A DNA stretch of 64,000 bases from the NCBI RefSeq assembly GCF_039652435.2, contig NZ_CP190246.1:3286001-3350000 (forward strand). Reading direction: 5' to 3'. Below, one piece after another: positions 1 to 8,677 of the stretch. The translations under genes and the position numbers were made by a program. Within the stretch, counting starts at the first letter, position 1, and each line of letters begins with the position of its first letter. This DNA is from Niabella insulamsoli. GTDB taxonomy: Bacteria > Bacteroidota > Bacteroidia > Chitinophagales > Chitinophagaceae. A model generated the notes under the pieces. It had not been told where the DNA came from and ran no database searches. It saw only the letters and a list, made by a program, of their open reading frames with translations.

Positions 1-94
1 GGTGATCAAAACTGTGCTCATATATGAAGTTGTTAGATGATAAGTTTACTGATGATGCTATTCCCGTTCAAATACCATGCAACAAAATGGCAAT

Positions 95-121
95 AAAAAA
101 CCCCCGCTTTTGGGGCGGGGG
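95..121 (-). terminator. Rho-independent terminator of the dcw cluster, after ftsZ
   Basis: Read on the minus strand, a seven-pair all-GC stem (GCCCCCG-type arms at 101-107 and 115-121) closes a seven-base loop and is followed by six T residues. It lies 50 bp after the ftsZ stop and should end transcription of the whole division cluster. The 94 bases to its left show no gene. Confidence 0.85.
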
Positions 122-170
122 TAACAACTATAAAACTAAGCCAAACTACACTGAAGCGAAACAACAGAGA

Positions 171-2078
171 TTAATCCGGTTTATTTCCATCAAGGAAAGT
201 ATTGATGGTATTGATCTGACCCTGATTTTGATCGTCGGTGGAAATTTCGAATTTGCTATAATAATTTTCGATATGCGACGTATTGTTTTTCAACTCCATA
301 TTGCGCCTGATATAGGCCGGAACATTTTCAAACTCATCGGTAGGGTCGTTAGAATTTACGTTGAAAGATAAGTTGCGTAGCTTTTGGATACGCTCGAGCT
401 GACGACGTTTTTGCATTTCCTCTTCCTGATAGGCTTCATTGAGCGCATCGATCGTGGGCTCCTCTTCTTTAACAAGATTTACCGTGGTTTTGTGCACTTC
501 TATCACCTCGCTTTTCTCGTATACAGAAAACTGTTCTTTAGGCGCTTGTTTTTGCTCGGCATAAGTATCCCTTTTCTGGGCGACTGGCTGCTCCTCTTTT
601 GCTTCAGCATAAATATTTGCCGGTTTAGACAAATAACTTCTTACCGGCTCTTCCTGTTTTTCAGCATCTTCGGGCGCTTCTGCTTTATCTTTTTCGCCAA
701 GTGGCTCCAAAATTCTTTCTCCCGGAATCGCGGGCGAATAAAAAACGTCGGCAGCCTTATCTTCTACGTCAGTTGCCTTTTCAAAATTTTCAACATCTTT
801 CACAAATTTCAATTCCTCTTCTTCAGCGCCTAACAGGAAGTTTGTTGTTTCCGGCTCCTCCACCACATCTTCCACCGTAGGCATCGGCGCATCTATAAAA
901 GAGAAATCTTCAACCAGTTTAGGCGCCATCGGATCGGGCTTTAACATCACTGGCTCCTGAGGCGCCGCTGCTTGTACGGGCGGCTCGACTACCGGCTCGG
1001 GCGTAGCAGTCGTTGCTGTTGCCGTTGGCTTTGCCGTTTCGCCATTCAGTTTCATTACGATTTTTCCTTCTTCCGCCTCTTCTTTTTTCAAAACGGGTTT
1101 TACAAAAGGATCTTTATTTTCAAAACCGGTGGCAATAAGCGTGATGCCGATCTGATCTCCTAAAGTGCTGTCGTATCCTAAGCCCAGAATAACATCTGTG
1201 TTATCGCCGGCGTGGCTTAACAAATAGGACTGAATCACTTCCACTTCGTCCATTGTAAACTCATGTTCGCCTTCGGCCGAATTGATATTGATAAGAATCC
1301 ACTTCGCTCCCCGGATATCGTTGTCGTTGAGCAGTGGAGAGCTCAGCGCTTCTTCAATCGCCTGCTGCGCCCTGTCTTCCCCTCTTGCAGCCGCGTTGCC
1401 CAAAATGGCTCTGCCGCCGTTTTTCATCACGGTGCATACGTCAGCAAAATCGACGTTGATTTGGCCGGTGCTGTTAATTACGTCCGTAATACATTTGGCC
1501 GCCGTTGCCAAAACATTATCTGCTTTTTCAAATGCTTCACGCATTTTCAGATTACCGTATTGGTGGCGCAATTTGTCGTTGCTGATTACTAATAATGTAT
1601 CCACATATTGTTTCAACTGACTGATGCCCTCTTCTGCCTGCTGCTGGCGTTTCTTACCTTCATAGGCAAAAGGAGTGGTAACAATCCCGACGGTTAATAC
1701 CCCGAGATCTTTACAAATTTTCGCGATGATTGGCGCGCCGCCCGTTCCTGTTCCGCCACCCATTCCGGCGGTGATAAAAGCCATTTTTGTGTTCACTTCC
1801 AGGATCTTCCTGATTTCCTCCAGGGATTCAACGGTAGCCTGGCGCCCAATTTCGGGATTGGCGCCGGCACCCAAACCAGAAGTTAATTGTGGGCCTAATT
1901 GAATTTTATTGGGGATTTTGCTGTTGGCGATTGCTTGCGCATCTGTATTACAAATAATAAAATTTACGCCATCTATATCTTGACTGAACATGTGGTTAAC
2001 CGCGTTGCCGCCGCCACCGCCTACACCTATCACTTTCAGAATAGATGATTGTTCGCTTGGTAAATCAAATTGTATCAT
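171..2078 (-). CDS. ftsZ: Cell division protein FtsZ
   Basis: Tubulin-like GTPase that polymerises into the cytoplasmic Z ring and recruits the division machinery. The tubulin signature GGGTGTG is at residues 107-113, the N-terminal glycine-rich GVGGGGGNA loop at 18-26, and the T7-loop NVDFAD motif that completes the GTPase site of the next subunit is present. The globular core ends near residue 320. A Glu/Pro/Lys-rich linker of about 260 residues follows, much longer than in Escherichia coli, so the protein is 635 residues against about 383. A PAYIRR motif near residue 587 resembles the C-terminal peptide that binds FtsA in other bacteria, but here it is followed by a further 42 residues. 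It is the last gene of the dcw cluster, 169 bp after ftsA, followed by a strong terminator. Assignment is secure; the role of the tail is unknown. Confidence 0.98.
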   Translation of the reverse strand: MIQFDLPSEQSSILKVIGVGGGGGNAVNHMFSQDIDGVNFIICNTDAQAIANSKIPNKIQLGPQLTSGLGAGANPEIGRQATVESLEEIRKILEVNTKMAFITAGMGGGTGTGGAPIIAKICKDLGVLTVGIVTTPFAYEGKKRQQQAEEGISQLKQYVDTLLVISNDKLRHQYGNLKMREAFEKADNVLATAAKCITDVINSTGQINVDFADVCTVMKNGGRAILGNAAARGEDRAQQAIEEALSSPLLNDNDIRGAKWILININSAEGEHEFTMDEVEVIQSYLLSHAGDNTDVILGLGYDSTLGDQIGITLIATGFENKDPFVKPVLKKEEAEEGKIVMKLNGETAKPTATATTATPEPVVEPPVQAAAPQEPVMLKPDPMAPKLVEDFSFIDAPMPTVEDVVEEPETTNFLLGAEEEELKFVKDVENFEKATDVEDKAADVFYSPAIPGERILEPLGEKDKAEAPEDAEKQEEPVRSYLSKPANIYAEAKEEQPVAQKRDTYAEQKQAPKEQFSVYEKSEVIEVHKTTVNLVKEEEPTIDALNEAYQEEEMQKRRQLERIQKLRNLSFNVNSNDPTDEFENVPAYIRRNMELKNNTSHIENYYSKFEISTDDQNQGQINTINTFLDGNKPD

Positions 2079-2247
2079 AACTTAAAATTTAGGGCCTTGA
2101 AGCCCAGTTTACAAATGGGTTAGAAAGAAGGACCTTACTCCGCCCACCCTCTCCATTTCCTATTTCGCAATAGTTTCTGGAGAAGGTGAACAAGGCTTAA
2201 GGTGGTTATTGAAAGAACTAATTGAGTTAAAGTTTTTGAGCGCAGTA

Positions 2248-3627
2248 TTAATGCAACTGCTCGTCGCCCTCTTCGGCAAAAATTTTGATCAGGCCATCTT
2301 TAAATTTCCTCCAGAAGCCGTCGTTGAGCGTGCGCTTAGGCTTCACGGCCTGCTTTACAGCTTCTTCCGCTTCAGCTTCCTGTTCTATTTCAGCATTCTG
2401 ATCTTTTAAACCTTCAGGCACTTCAACATTGATAAAGCTTTTCTCGAACACTTTGCGGTTGTTTTCGAAATCATCGCAACCTTTTAAAATAAGCCCTAGA
2501 CAAGTGGAGTAAGTAGGCTTAGCCAGTTCTTCAATATGCCCCGCCGCGAGGTGTTCTGTAGGCAGGCCGATGCGCGCGGGCATACCGGTTACATATTCCG
2601 TAAGTTGAATCAGGTGCCTTAACTGAGAACCGCCGCCGGTCAGCACGATGCCGCCATTCAGCTGGCGGTTATCCATGCCAATTTGTTTCAGGTGATAAGT
2701 CACAAAATCAAGTATCTCACTCATTCTTGCCTGTATAATATTAGCCAGGTTTTTAACGCTGATCTCTTTGGCCGGCATACCGCGCAAACCAGGAATAGTT
2801 ATATATGCGTTGGCTTTCGCTTCATTGGCGAGCGCGCTACCAAACTGTGTTTTCATTTGTTCCGCCTGGCTTTTTAATACGCCGAGGCCGGTTTTAATAT
2901 CTGTGGTGATGTTTTCGCCTGCAAAAGGAATAACAGCCGTATGACGCAAAACCCCTTCCGCGAAAACCGCGATATCTGTTGTTCCGCCACCGATATCTAC
3001 AATCGCCACACCAGCTTCCAGATCTTCCTGCGCCATTACCGCTGCGGCCGAAGCGAGTGGTTGCAACACGAGGTCTTTAGTGCGGAGGCCTGCTTTTTCA
3101 ACGCTCCTGTTGATATTGCGAATTGCGTTTTTATCGCCGGTTATGATATGGAAATTAGCGCCCAGTTTTACACCGCTATATCCAATAGGCCTTACAATGT
3201 TGGGCATATTGTCAACCGTATATTCTTGTGGTATCACATCAATAATTTGGTCGCCGGCAGGAATATAAGTTTTGTACTGCTTGCTCACCAGAAGATCCAC
3301 TTCATGCTGAGAAATCTCTTCCTCTTCATTTTCACGTACAATATCGCCGCGGGTTTGCAGGCTTTTAATATGATGCCCCGCAATGCCCACATACACATCG
3401 TTGATGTTGAGATTGGGATTTAATGAAAGGCAATTTTCCAGGGCCTGCTTAATGGCTTTAATGGTTTCGTCGATATTCAGTACCTGGCCGTGCTTTACGC
3501 CGTTGCTATTGGCTTTACCAAAGCCAAGGATCTCCAGTTTGCCAAACTCGTTTTTACGACCGGCAATAACGGCGATCTTGGTTGTACCAATATCAAGGCC
3601 TACAATAATGGGTTGTTCGGAATTCAT
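2248..3627 (-). CDS. ftsA: Cell division protein FtsA
   Basis: Actin-like ATPase that tethers FtsZ filaments to the membrane. Phosphate-binding motifs of the actin/Hsp70 fold are visible: GLDIGTTKIAV at the N-terminus, VDIGGGTTDIAVF near residue 215 and GGGSQLR near 335. The C-terminus (about residues 430-452, with FWRKFKDGLIKIF) forms an amphipathic helix typical of the FtsA membrane-targeting sequence. An acidic, Glu/Ala-rich spacer precedes it. Length (459) is slightly above the usual 420. It follows ftsQ by 13 bp and is surely cotranscribed with it. The 169-bp gap to ftsZ may hold a secondary ftsZ promoter, although I see no clear TAnnTTTG box there. Confidence 0.97.
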   Translation of the reverse strand: MNSEQPIIVGLDIGTTKIAVIAGRKNEFGKLEILGFGKANSNGVKHGQVLNIDETIKAIKQALENCLSLNPNLNINDVYVGIAGHHIKSLQTRGDIVRENEEEEISQHEVDLLVSKQYKTYIPAGDQIIDVIPQEYTVDNMPNIVRPIGYSGVKLGANFHIITGDKNAIRNINRSVEKAGLRTKDLVLQPLASAAAVMAQEDLEAGVAIVDIGGGTTDIAVFAEGVLRHTAVIPFAGENITTDIKTGLGVLKSQAEQMKTQFGSALANEAKANAYITIPGLRGMPAKEISVKNLANIIQARMSEILDFVTYHLKQIGMDNRQLNGGIVLTGGGSQLRHLIQLTEYVTGMPARIGLPTEHLAAGHIEELAKPTYSTCLGLILKGCDDFENNRKVFEKSFINVEVPEGLKDQNAEIEQEAEAEEAVKQAVKPKRTLNDGFWRKFKDGLIKIFAEEGDEQLH

Positions 3628-3640
3628 AGTATGTCGTTTT

Positions 3641-4843
3641 TTAGTTGTTTTTATTTTTCTTTTTAGTTGTATTAGTTTGCGTTTTCGCGCCCGGCTTCTT
3701 GTTCGAATCGCTGCGTTTTGCCGGAGCGGCCGAAGCCTTCTTCGTATCAGTTTTCGCCGGCTTCTTTTGAACTGTCTTTGTAGCCGTGGCTTTCCTGGAC
3801 ACCGGCGGTTTGGCGTCCTTTTTTACCTCCTCAGTTTTCTTTTGTTGTGCCACAGTATCCTTCGCGGCAACCATCGAATCCTGCGCGATGTCCATTTCTT
3901 CGATTACTGCGTTCACATTTGCAAAAGTGTCGGCCTGCATAATACTTGAGTAATCCACCGACGGCGCCACCTGAACCAATTCGTTATAATCCCGCGATTG
4001 CTGCAAAAGGCTTTCAATGTTTTTGCGAAGTTGTATCGAATCAATCTTCGTAATCTTATCTTTAATACCAATCACCTGTCCGCCGTATTGCACATCAATT
4101 TTCCTGTATTTATCAAAGCCGGTGCGTTTCAATACCTGGTCATAAAAGAGATAGAGCCGGTGGAACTTCGATGCTATATCCGATCCATCTCCCAAATCGA
4201 CCACATGATTGCCCACGACCGGCACCATCTCCAGGTTCCAGCAATCCTGGCCGCAGCTATTGATGTCGATTTGCGCCACCTGTGCATCCCAAAAGGGATC
4301 GCTATTGATAAACGAAGCAGTAGCTACTACGTTTTGCACCAACGCGCTATCGACACCGTTCATTATTTTCTTCGAAGGAAACCCTGTAAACACGGGTAAA
4401 TCGAGGCTTACCGTCTCCGACAATGGGATTTGCTTACCGGCTTCATCAATATAAAACGAGGTCCCCGCACTTGTAAAAACTCTTGCCAGCGGTTTTCTTT
4501 CTGTAACATTCGCATGCAGCACATCGTTGTTATCAAAATACAAATCGGCATTGTAAACCCAGGAACTTTGCTCCAGCAAATCTTCCATCAAGGGCAGGTT
4601 GAAATCTGTTTTTCGCTGCCCTTTAATATCGCCTCTCACAGCCGTTTTCAGCAACTCAACAATATGCGCTTCTGAAGTAAACAAAACCCCTTTTTTAAAC
4701 CCTTCGATCTGAATCTTATATCCTTTGCACAAGCCCGATTCCTGCACGCGCATGGCAGCAGTAATAATTGTTCCCATCGCTGCGGCTACGCCCAGCCACA
4801 TTAGCGTTAGAAAAAATCTTTTTATGGCTCTTTGTCTTCTCAC
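3641..4843 (-). CDS. ftsQ: Cell division protein FtsQ with a lysine-rich C-terminal tail
   Basis: Bitopic divisome protein that links the early ring to the FtsW/FtsI synthase. A short basic N-terminus is followed by one membrane helix (about residues 10-30), then a POTRA-like region (about 40-120) and a beta domain. Sequence identity to model FtsQ is low, and the assignment rests on topology and on the position between murC and ftsA. The last 66 residues (335-400) contain 20 lysines plus Thr, Ala and Pro, with almost no hydrophobic residues. By topology this tail would lie in the periplasm. The start is one base after the murC stop, which points to translational coupling. Confidence 0.9.
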   Translation of the reverse strand: MRRQRAIKRFFLTLMWLGVAAAMGTIITAAMRVQESGLCKGYKIQIEGFKKGVLFTSEAHIVELLKTAVRGDIKGQRKTDFNLPLMEDLLEQSSWVYNADLYFDNNDVLHANVTERKPLARVFTSAGTSFYIDEAGKQIPLSETVSLDLPVFTGFPSKKIMNGVDSALVQNVVATASFINSDPFWDAQVAQIDINSCGQDCWNLEMVPVVGNHVVDLGDGSDIASKFHRLYLFYDQVLKRTGFDKYRKIDVQYGGQVIGIKDKITKIDSIQLRKNIESLLQQSRDYNELVQVAPSVDYSSIMQADTFANVNAVIEEMDIAQDSMVAAKDTVAQQKKTEEVKKDAKPPVSRKATATKTVQKKPAKTDTKKASAAPAKRSDSNKKPGAKTQTNTTKKKNKNN

Positions 4844-4844
4844 T

Positions 4845-6233
4845 TTACTTTATTAAAATCTGCTTAATAGGTTCCACTAATTTGTCAATATCTCCCGCGC
4901 CCGCCGTGACAATTACCTCACCAAATTCCTGTTCCCGCTGCGTTGAAAAAGAATCTTTCACCCAACGCAACACCTCTCCACCCGTTAATATTTTATTTCC
5001 TTTTTTTTCTATCTGATCTAAAATAATATTGCTGGTAACACCTTCAATGGGCTGCTCGCGCGCCGGGTAAATGGGCAATAAAATAAGCTGATCGACATCA
5101 CCTAACACCTGCGCAAAATCCCTCGCAAAATCGCGCGTTCTGCTAAACAAATGCGGTTGAAAAATAAGCGTCATTTTTTTCCCGGGGAACAATGATTTCA
5201 CACCATTTATCAACGCTTTCAGCTCTTCCGGATGATGGGCATAATCGTCGATAAAAACAAGGTCCGGACGATGGATCACATATTCAAACCGACGTTTTAC
5301 GCCTTTGAACGAAGCAACCGCCTGCTTTATCCTTTCACTTTCAATTTCCAGATAGTCGGCCACTCCAACGGCCGCCATCATATTCTCCACGTTATGCATG
5401 CCTCCCATATTTAACCGGATATCTGGAATAATTTTATCCGGCAGCACGGCGTCAAAAAAATATCCTCCCTCACTCATTCGAATATTGGCGGCGCGGATGT
5501 CAGCGCTTTCATTCTGAAGGCTGTAGGTCACCGTTGTTTCCACTTGCATCGACCGGTCGAGGCCAAAGCTTTTTAACAACAAGCCCCCGCTTTTAATATT
5601 TCCCGCAAATTGCCTGAAGGCTTCTTTCACATTATCCTCGTGCTCATAAATATCCAGGTGATCCGCATCCATCGATGTGATAACAGCTACATCCGGATTC
5701 AGTTTTAAAAAGCTGCGGTCATACTCGTCCGCCTCTATCACACAAACATTTTTCGCGCTGCTCCAGAAATTGGTTTGATAATTTGCTGAAATACCGCCCA
5801 GAAAAGCATTGCAGCCAAATCCGCTATCGCGCAATAAATGGGCAACCATCGTGGAAGTAGTTGTTTTGCCATGGGTGCCGGCCACACAAATATTATAAGC
5901 ATCCTCACTGATCATTTTCAGGATATCGCTGCGCTTTACTACGGCAAACCCGTTATTGATATAATACACCAGTTCTTTATGATCCTTTGGCACAGCCGGT
6001 GTATACACCACATAGTCCACCTCTTTGGGAATCTGCTCAACGTCTTCTGTGAAATGAACCACTGCGCCTTCCGCTACGAGCTTACGGGTAATGGCGGTTT
6101 CATTTCGGTCGTAGCCGCTCACTGTTTTGCCCAATGACAAAAAGTAGCGTGCAATAGCGCTCATGCCGATCCCGCCGATACCGATAAAGTAAACGGATTG
6201 GATTTCATGAATATGTTTTTGCGCTATGCTCAT
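4845..6233 (-). CDS. murC: UDP-N-acetylmuramate--L-alanine ligase MurC
   Basis: Cytoplasmic Mur ligase that adds the first residue, L-alanine, to UDP-MurNAc in peptidoglycan precursor synthesis. An N-terminal nucleotide-binding fold carries GIGGIGMSAIA (about residues 17-27), followed by the ATP loop GTHGKTTT (about 120) and the DDYAHHP motif (about 330) characteristic of MurC. Length of 462 is normal for the family. Its ATG overlaps the last base of the murG stop codon (TAATG), a standard arrangement for coupled translation. Confidence 0.97.
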   Translation of the reverse strand: MSIAQKHIHEIQSVYFIGIGGIGMSAIARYFLSLGKTVSGYDRNETAITRKLVAEGAVVHFTEDVEQIPKEVDYVVYTPAVPKDHKELVYYINNGFAVVKRSDILKMISEDAYNICVAGTHGKTTTSTMVAHLLRDSGFGCNAFLGGISANYQTNFWSSAKNVCVIEADEYDRSFLKLNPDVAVITSMDADHLDIYEHEDNVKEAFRQFAGNIKSGGLLLKSFGLDRSMQVETTVTYSLQNESADIRAANIRMSEGGYFFDAVLPDKIIPDIRLNMGGMHNVENMMAAVGVADYLEIESERIKQAVASFKGVKRRFEYVIHRPDLVFIDDYAHHPEELKALINGVKSLFPGKKMTLIFQPHLFSRTRDFARDFAQVLGDVDQLILLPIYPAREQPIEGVTSNIILDQIEKKGNKILTGGEVLRWVKDSFSTQREQEFGEVIVTAGAGDIDKLVEPIKQILIK

Positions 6234-7327
6234 TATTTTGAGATCGATTTTAAAATTTCTTCAGCTACGCGGTTGGCAGCATCTTTAATTCCCAATGCGG
6301 CGAGTTGATCGTGCATTGCTTTTCTTTTAGTGGCATCGCCGGCCAGGGCGATTGCTTTTTCTACCAGTTCCTTTTTCGCATCCCCATCTTTCACCAACAA
6401 TGCTGCGCCGAGGTCGGCCAACTGTTTGGCGTTGGCTGTCTGATGATCTTCGGCAGCATACGGATAAGGCACAAAAATGGCTGGCTTTGCGACGATGCTT
6501 ATTTCCGCAACCGTCATAGCGCCGGCGCGTGCGATGACCATATCCGCCGCTGCGTAGGCATACTCCATGTTGGATATAAATTCGCTCGCCCAAATTGCTT
6601 TATGTGCAGCGCCGAGTTGCGCTGCTTCTGTGGCCAGACTCTTTCCTGTTTGCCAAACCAACTGTAAGTTCTCACCGAGCAGCTGCGCTGCGCCGCCTAA
6701 AATAGCTTCGTTAATCGACCTTGCTCCCAGGCTGCCACCCACCACCAGTATGGTAGTTTTTTTGGGATCGAGATCGAAAAAAGCCAGCGCATCTTCCCGG
6801 CTGATGGACGCCTCAGCTATTACGCTTCGAACGGGATTTCCGGTTACCATAATCTTTTCCGCTGGAAAAAACTGCTCCATACCCGGCGTACCGGTAAATA
6901 TTTTTTCAGCTCCTTTGGCCAGCATTTTATTGGCTTTGCCGGCAAAAGAATTTGACTCATGAATAAAAGTCGGCACGCCCATTGCCTGCGCATGTTTTAA
7001 TACCGGAAATGTAGCATACCCGCCCACGCCGATTACCGCGTCCGGCTTAAACTCTTTAAAGATCCTTCTGACCTGGAGAAAGCTTTTCACAATCTTAAGC
7101 GGCAGGCCGATATTTTTTAATAAAGAACTACGATTCAATCCTGCAATATCAATCCCCACAATTTGATAACCCGCCTGCGGCACCCGCTCCATTTCCATCT
7201 TGCCTTTTGCACCGACGAATAAAAATTCAGTAGCCGGCTGCTGCTGCTTAATTGCATTCGCAATTGCAATGGCCGGAAAAATATGACCTCCGGTTCCTCC
7301 GCCTGCTATGATGATTTTTTTATGCAC
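6233..7327 (-). CDS. murG: UDP-GlcNAc transferase MurG (lipid II synthesis)
   Basis: Peripheral membrane GT-B glycosyltransferase that moves GlcNAc onto lipid I to give lipid II. The N-terminal GGGTGGHIFPA motif and the GVGGYATFP motif are diagnostic. I chose a GTG start that overlaps the ftsW stop (GTGCATAA), giving 364 residues with the conserved motif beginning eight residues in, close to the E. coli length of 355. An in-frame ATG 60 bases upstream would add a basic, unconserved extension inside ftsW, and another lies 33 bases upstream. The choice among them is inference. Signal for translational coupling is strong either way. Confidence 0.95.
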   Translation of the reverse strand: MHKKIIIAGGGTGGHIFPAIAIANAIKQQQPATEFLFVGAKGKMEMERVPQAGYQIVGIDIAGLNRSSLLKNIGLPLKIVKSFLQVRRIFKEFKPDAVIGVGGYATFPVLKHAQAMGVPTFIHESNSFAGKANKMLAKGAEKIFTGTPGMEQFFPAEKIMVTGNPVRSVIAEASISREDALAFFDLDPKKTTILVVGGSLGARSINEAILGGAAQLLGENLQLVWQTGKSLATEAAQLGAAHKAIWASEFISNMEYAYAAADMVIARAGAMTVAEISIVAKPAIFVPYPYAAEDHQTANAKQLADLGAALLVKDGDAKKELVEKAIALAGDATKRKAMHDQLAALGIKDAANRVAEEILKSISK

Positions 7328-8642
7328 CTTCCTGAATTTCTTTTGTTTTGTTGCCTGCATCAGCCACTGCCGCGCTTGCCGGCTCAATGCTATCTACGTT
7401 TCTGGAAACGCTAAGAATAATTCCGATCGACAAACATGTAAATAAAAAGCTTGATCCTCCCATACTCACCAGCGGCAGCGTAACGCCCGTCACCGGAAAA
7501 AGATTTACCGTAACCGCCATATTTGCCAATGCCTGAATGGCCAGCGTAAAACTTAATCCCAACGCCAGGAAAGCGCCAAAGGCAAACGGGCATTTTTTAA
7601 AAATCCTGATACATCTATATAAAAAGACCAAGTAGACAAAAACGAGGAACGCGCCGCCAATAATCCCATACTCTTCAATGATGATGGCGAAGATGAAATC
7701 ATTATAGGCCTGCGGCAGATAGTCGCGCGTTGTACTGTTTCCGGGGCCGGCTCCAAAAAAGCCGCCTTTCGCGATCGCAATTTTTGCCTGATTTACCTGG
7801 TACATTTCATCCGTGTCCGCTTCTTTCCCTCCGTAAATAAAATTCTCAACACGGTTTACCCATGTGCTGACACGCGCCACCAAACGCCCGGATTTTTTTT
7901 CAGGAGCTGCGGCCGCTACCTGCTCTATATGCTCGGGCGCCGCTGTGGCCTCGGATCCGTGCTGGGCTACTGCAGCCACAATAAGCATGACGATGGGTAT
8001 AAGCGTGATGCCGCCCACCAGCAATAAATGCCGCACATTTACCCTGCCGATGAATAGCAGAATCATGCAACTTGCACCCAGCAATAACGCTGTGGACAGG
8101 TTGGCCGGCGCAATGAAAAGACAGGTAATACCAATGGGAATGATAACCGGCAGAAACCCTTTCCTGAAGTCTTTGATCACCTGCTGCTTTCTGCTTAATA
8201 ATCTTGCGAGATACATAAAAAGAGCCAGCTTCGCGAGATCGGAAGTCTGCATCGTCATATTGATAATCGGCAGTTTGATCCAGCGGCTTCCTTCGTTAAT
8301 CTTGGCGCCGAAGAACAAAGTGTAGATCAACAGTGGAATACTGAATAAAAACAGGATCTGCGCGACTTTTGAATAAATCGTATAGTTGACGCGGTGCGCG
8401 AAATATACCACGCCGAAGCCCAGCAGAATAAACATCACCTGCTTAAACAAATACACTTCGGTATTGCCTTTATAATTTTTATATGCCAAAGAGCCCGTCG
8501 CGCTATACACCGCCAGCAGCGACACTAAAGTCAATAATACTACCAGCGCCCAAATCACCTTATCGCCTCTTGTATGGCGATTGAGGTTCTCCCGCCAATC
8601 GGTTGCCGCTGCGCCACCTGATATTTCAGTTGTTACTGACAT
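7320..8642 (-). CDS. ftsW: Lipid II polymerase FtsW (SEDS family)
   Basis: Multi-pass SEDS-family peptidoglycan glycosyltransferase that polymerises lipid II at the septum together with the class B PBP encoded upstream. About ten hydrophobic segments are visible, and conserved SEDS features include the ISLAP-like NEGSRWIKL stretch (about 115), the GAGPGNS loop (about 297) and the YNDFIFAIIIEE segment (about 310). An Ala/Glu-rich, charged stretch of about 50 residues (225-275) is inserted before the GAGPGNS loop and makes that extracytoplasmic loop longer than in model FtsW. RodA is the alternative name for the family, but the location in the dcw cluster supports FtsW. Confidence 0.95.
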   Translation of the reverse strand: MSVTTEISGGAAATDWRENLNRHTRGDKVIWALVVLLTLVSLLAVYSATGSLAYKNYKGNTEVYLFKQVMFILLGFGVVYFAHRVNYTIYSKVAQILFLFSIPLLIYTLFFGAKINEGSRWIKLPIINMTMQTSDLAKLALFMYLARLLSRKQQVIKDFRKGFLPVIIPIGITCLFIAPANLSTALLLGASCMILLFIGRVNVRHLLLVGGITLIPIVMLIVAAVAQHGSEATAAPEHIEQVAAAAPEKKSGRLVARVSTWVNRVENFIYGGKEADTDEMYQVNQAKIAIAKGGFFGAGPGNSTTRDYLPQAYNDFIFAIIIEEYGIIGGAFLVFVYLVFLYRCIRIFKKCPFAFGAFLALGLSFTLAIQALANMAVTVNLFPVTGVTLPLVSMGGSSFLFTCLSIGIILSVSRNVDSIEPASAAVADAGNKTKEIQEGA

Positions 8643-8677
8643 TTCTTTTTTTCCTTTTAATAATAAGCCGATATGAA

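Noticed and set aside
384..833. Plus-strand open frame of 149 codons opposite the FtsZ linker
   Set aside because: It is the complement of the Glu/Lys/Pro-rich linker and gives a Phe/Leu/Arg-rich product with no family likeness; ftsZ fully explains the region.
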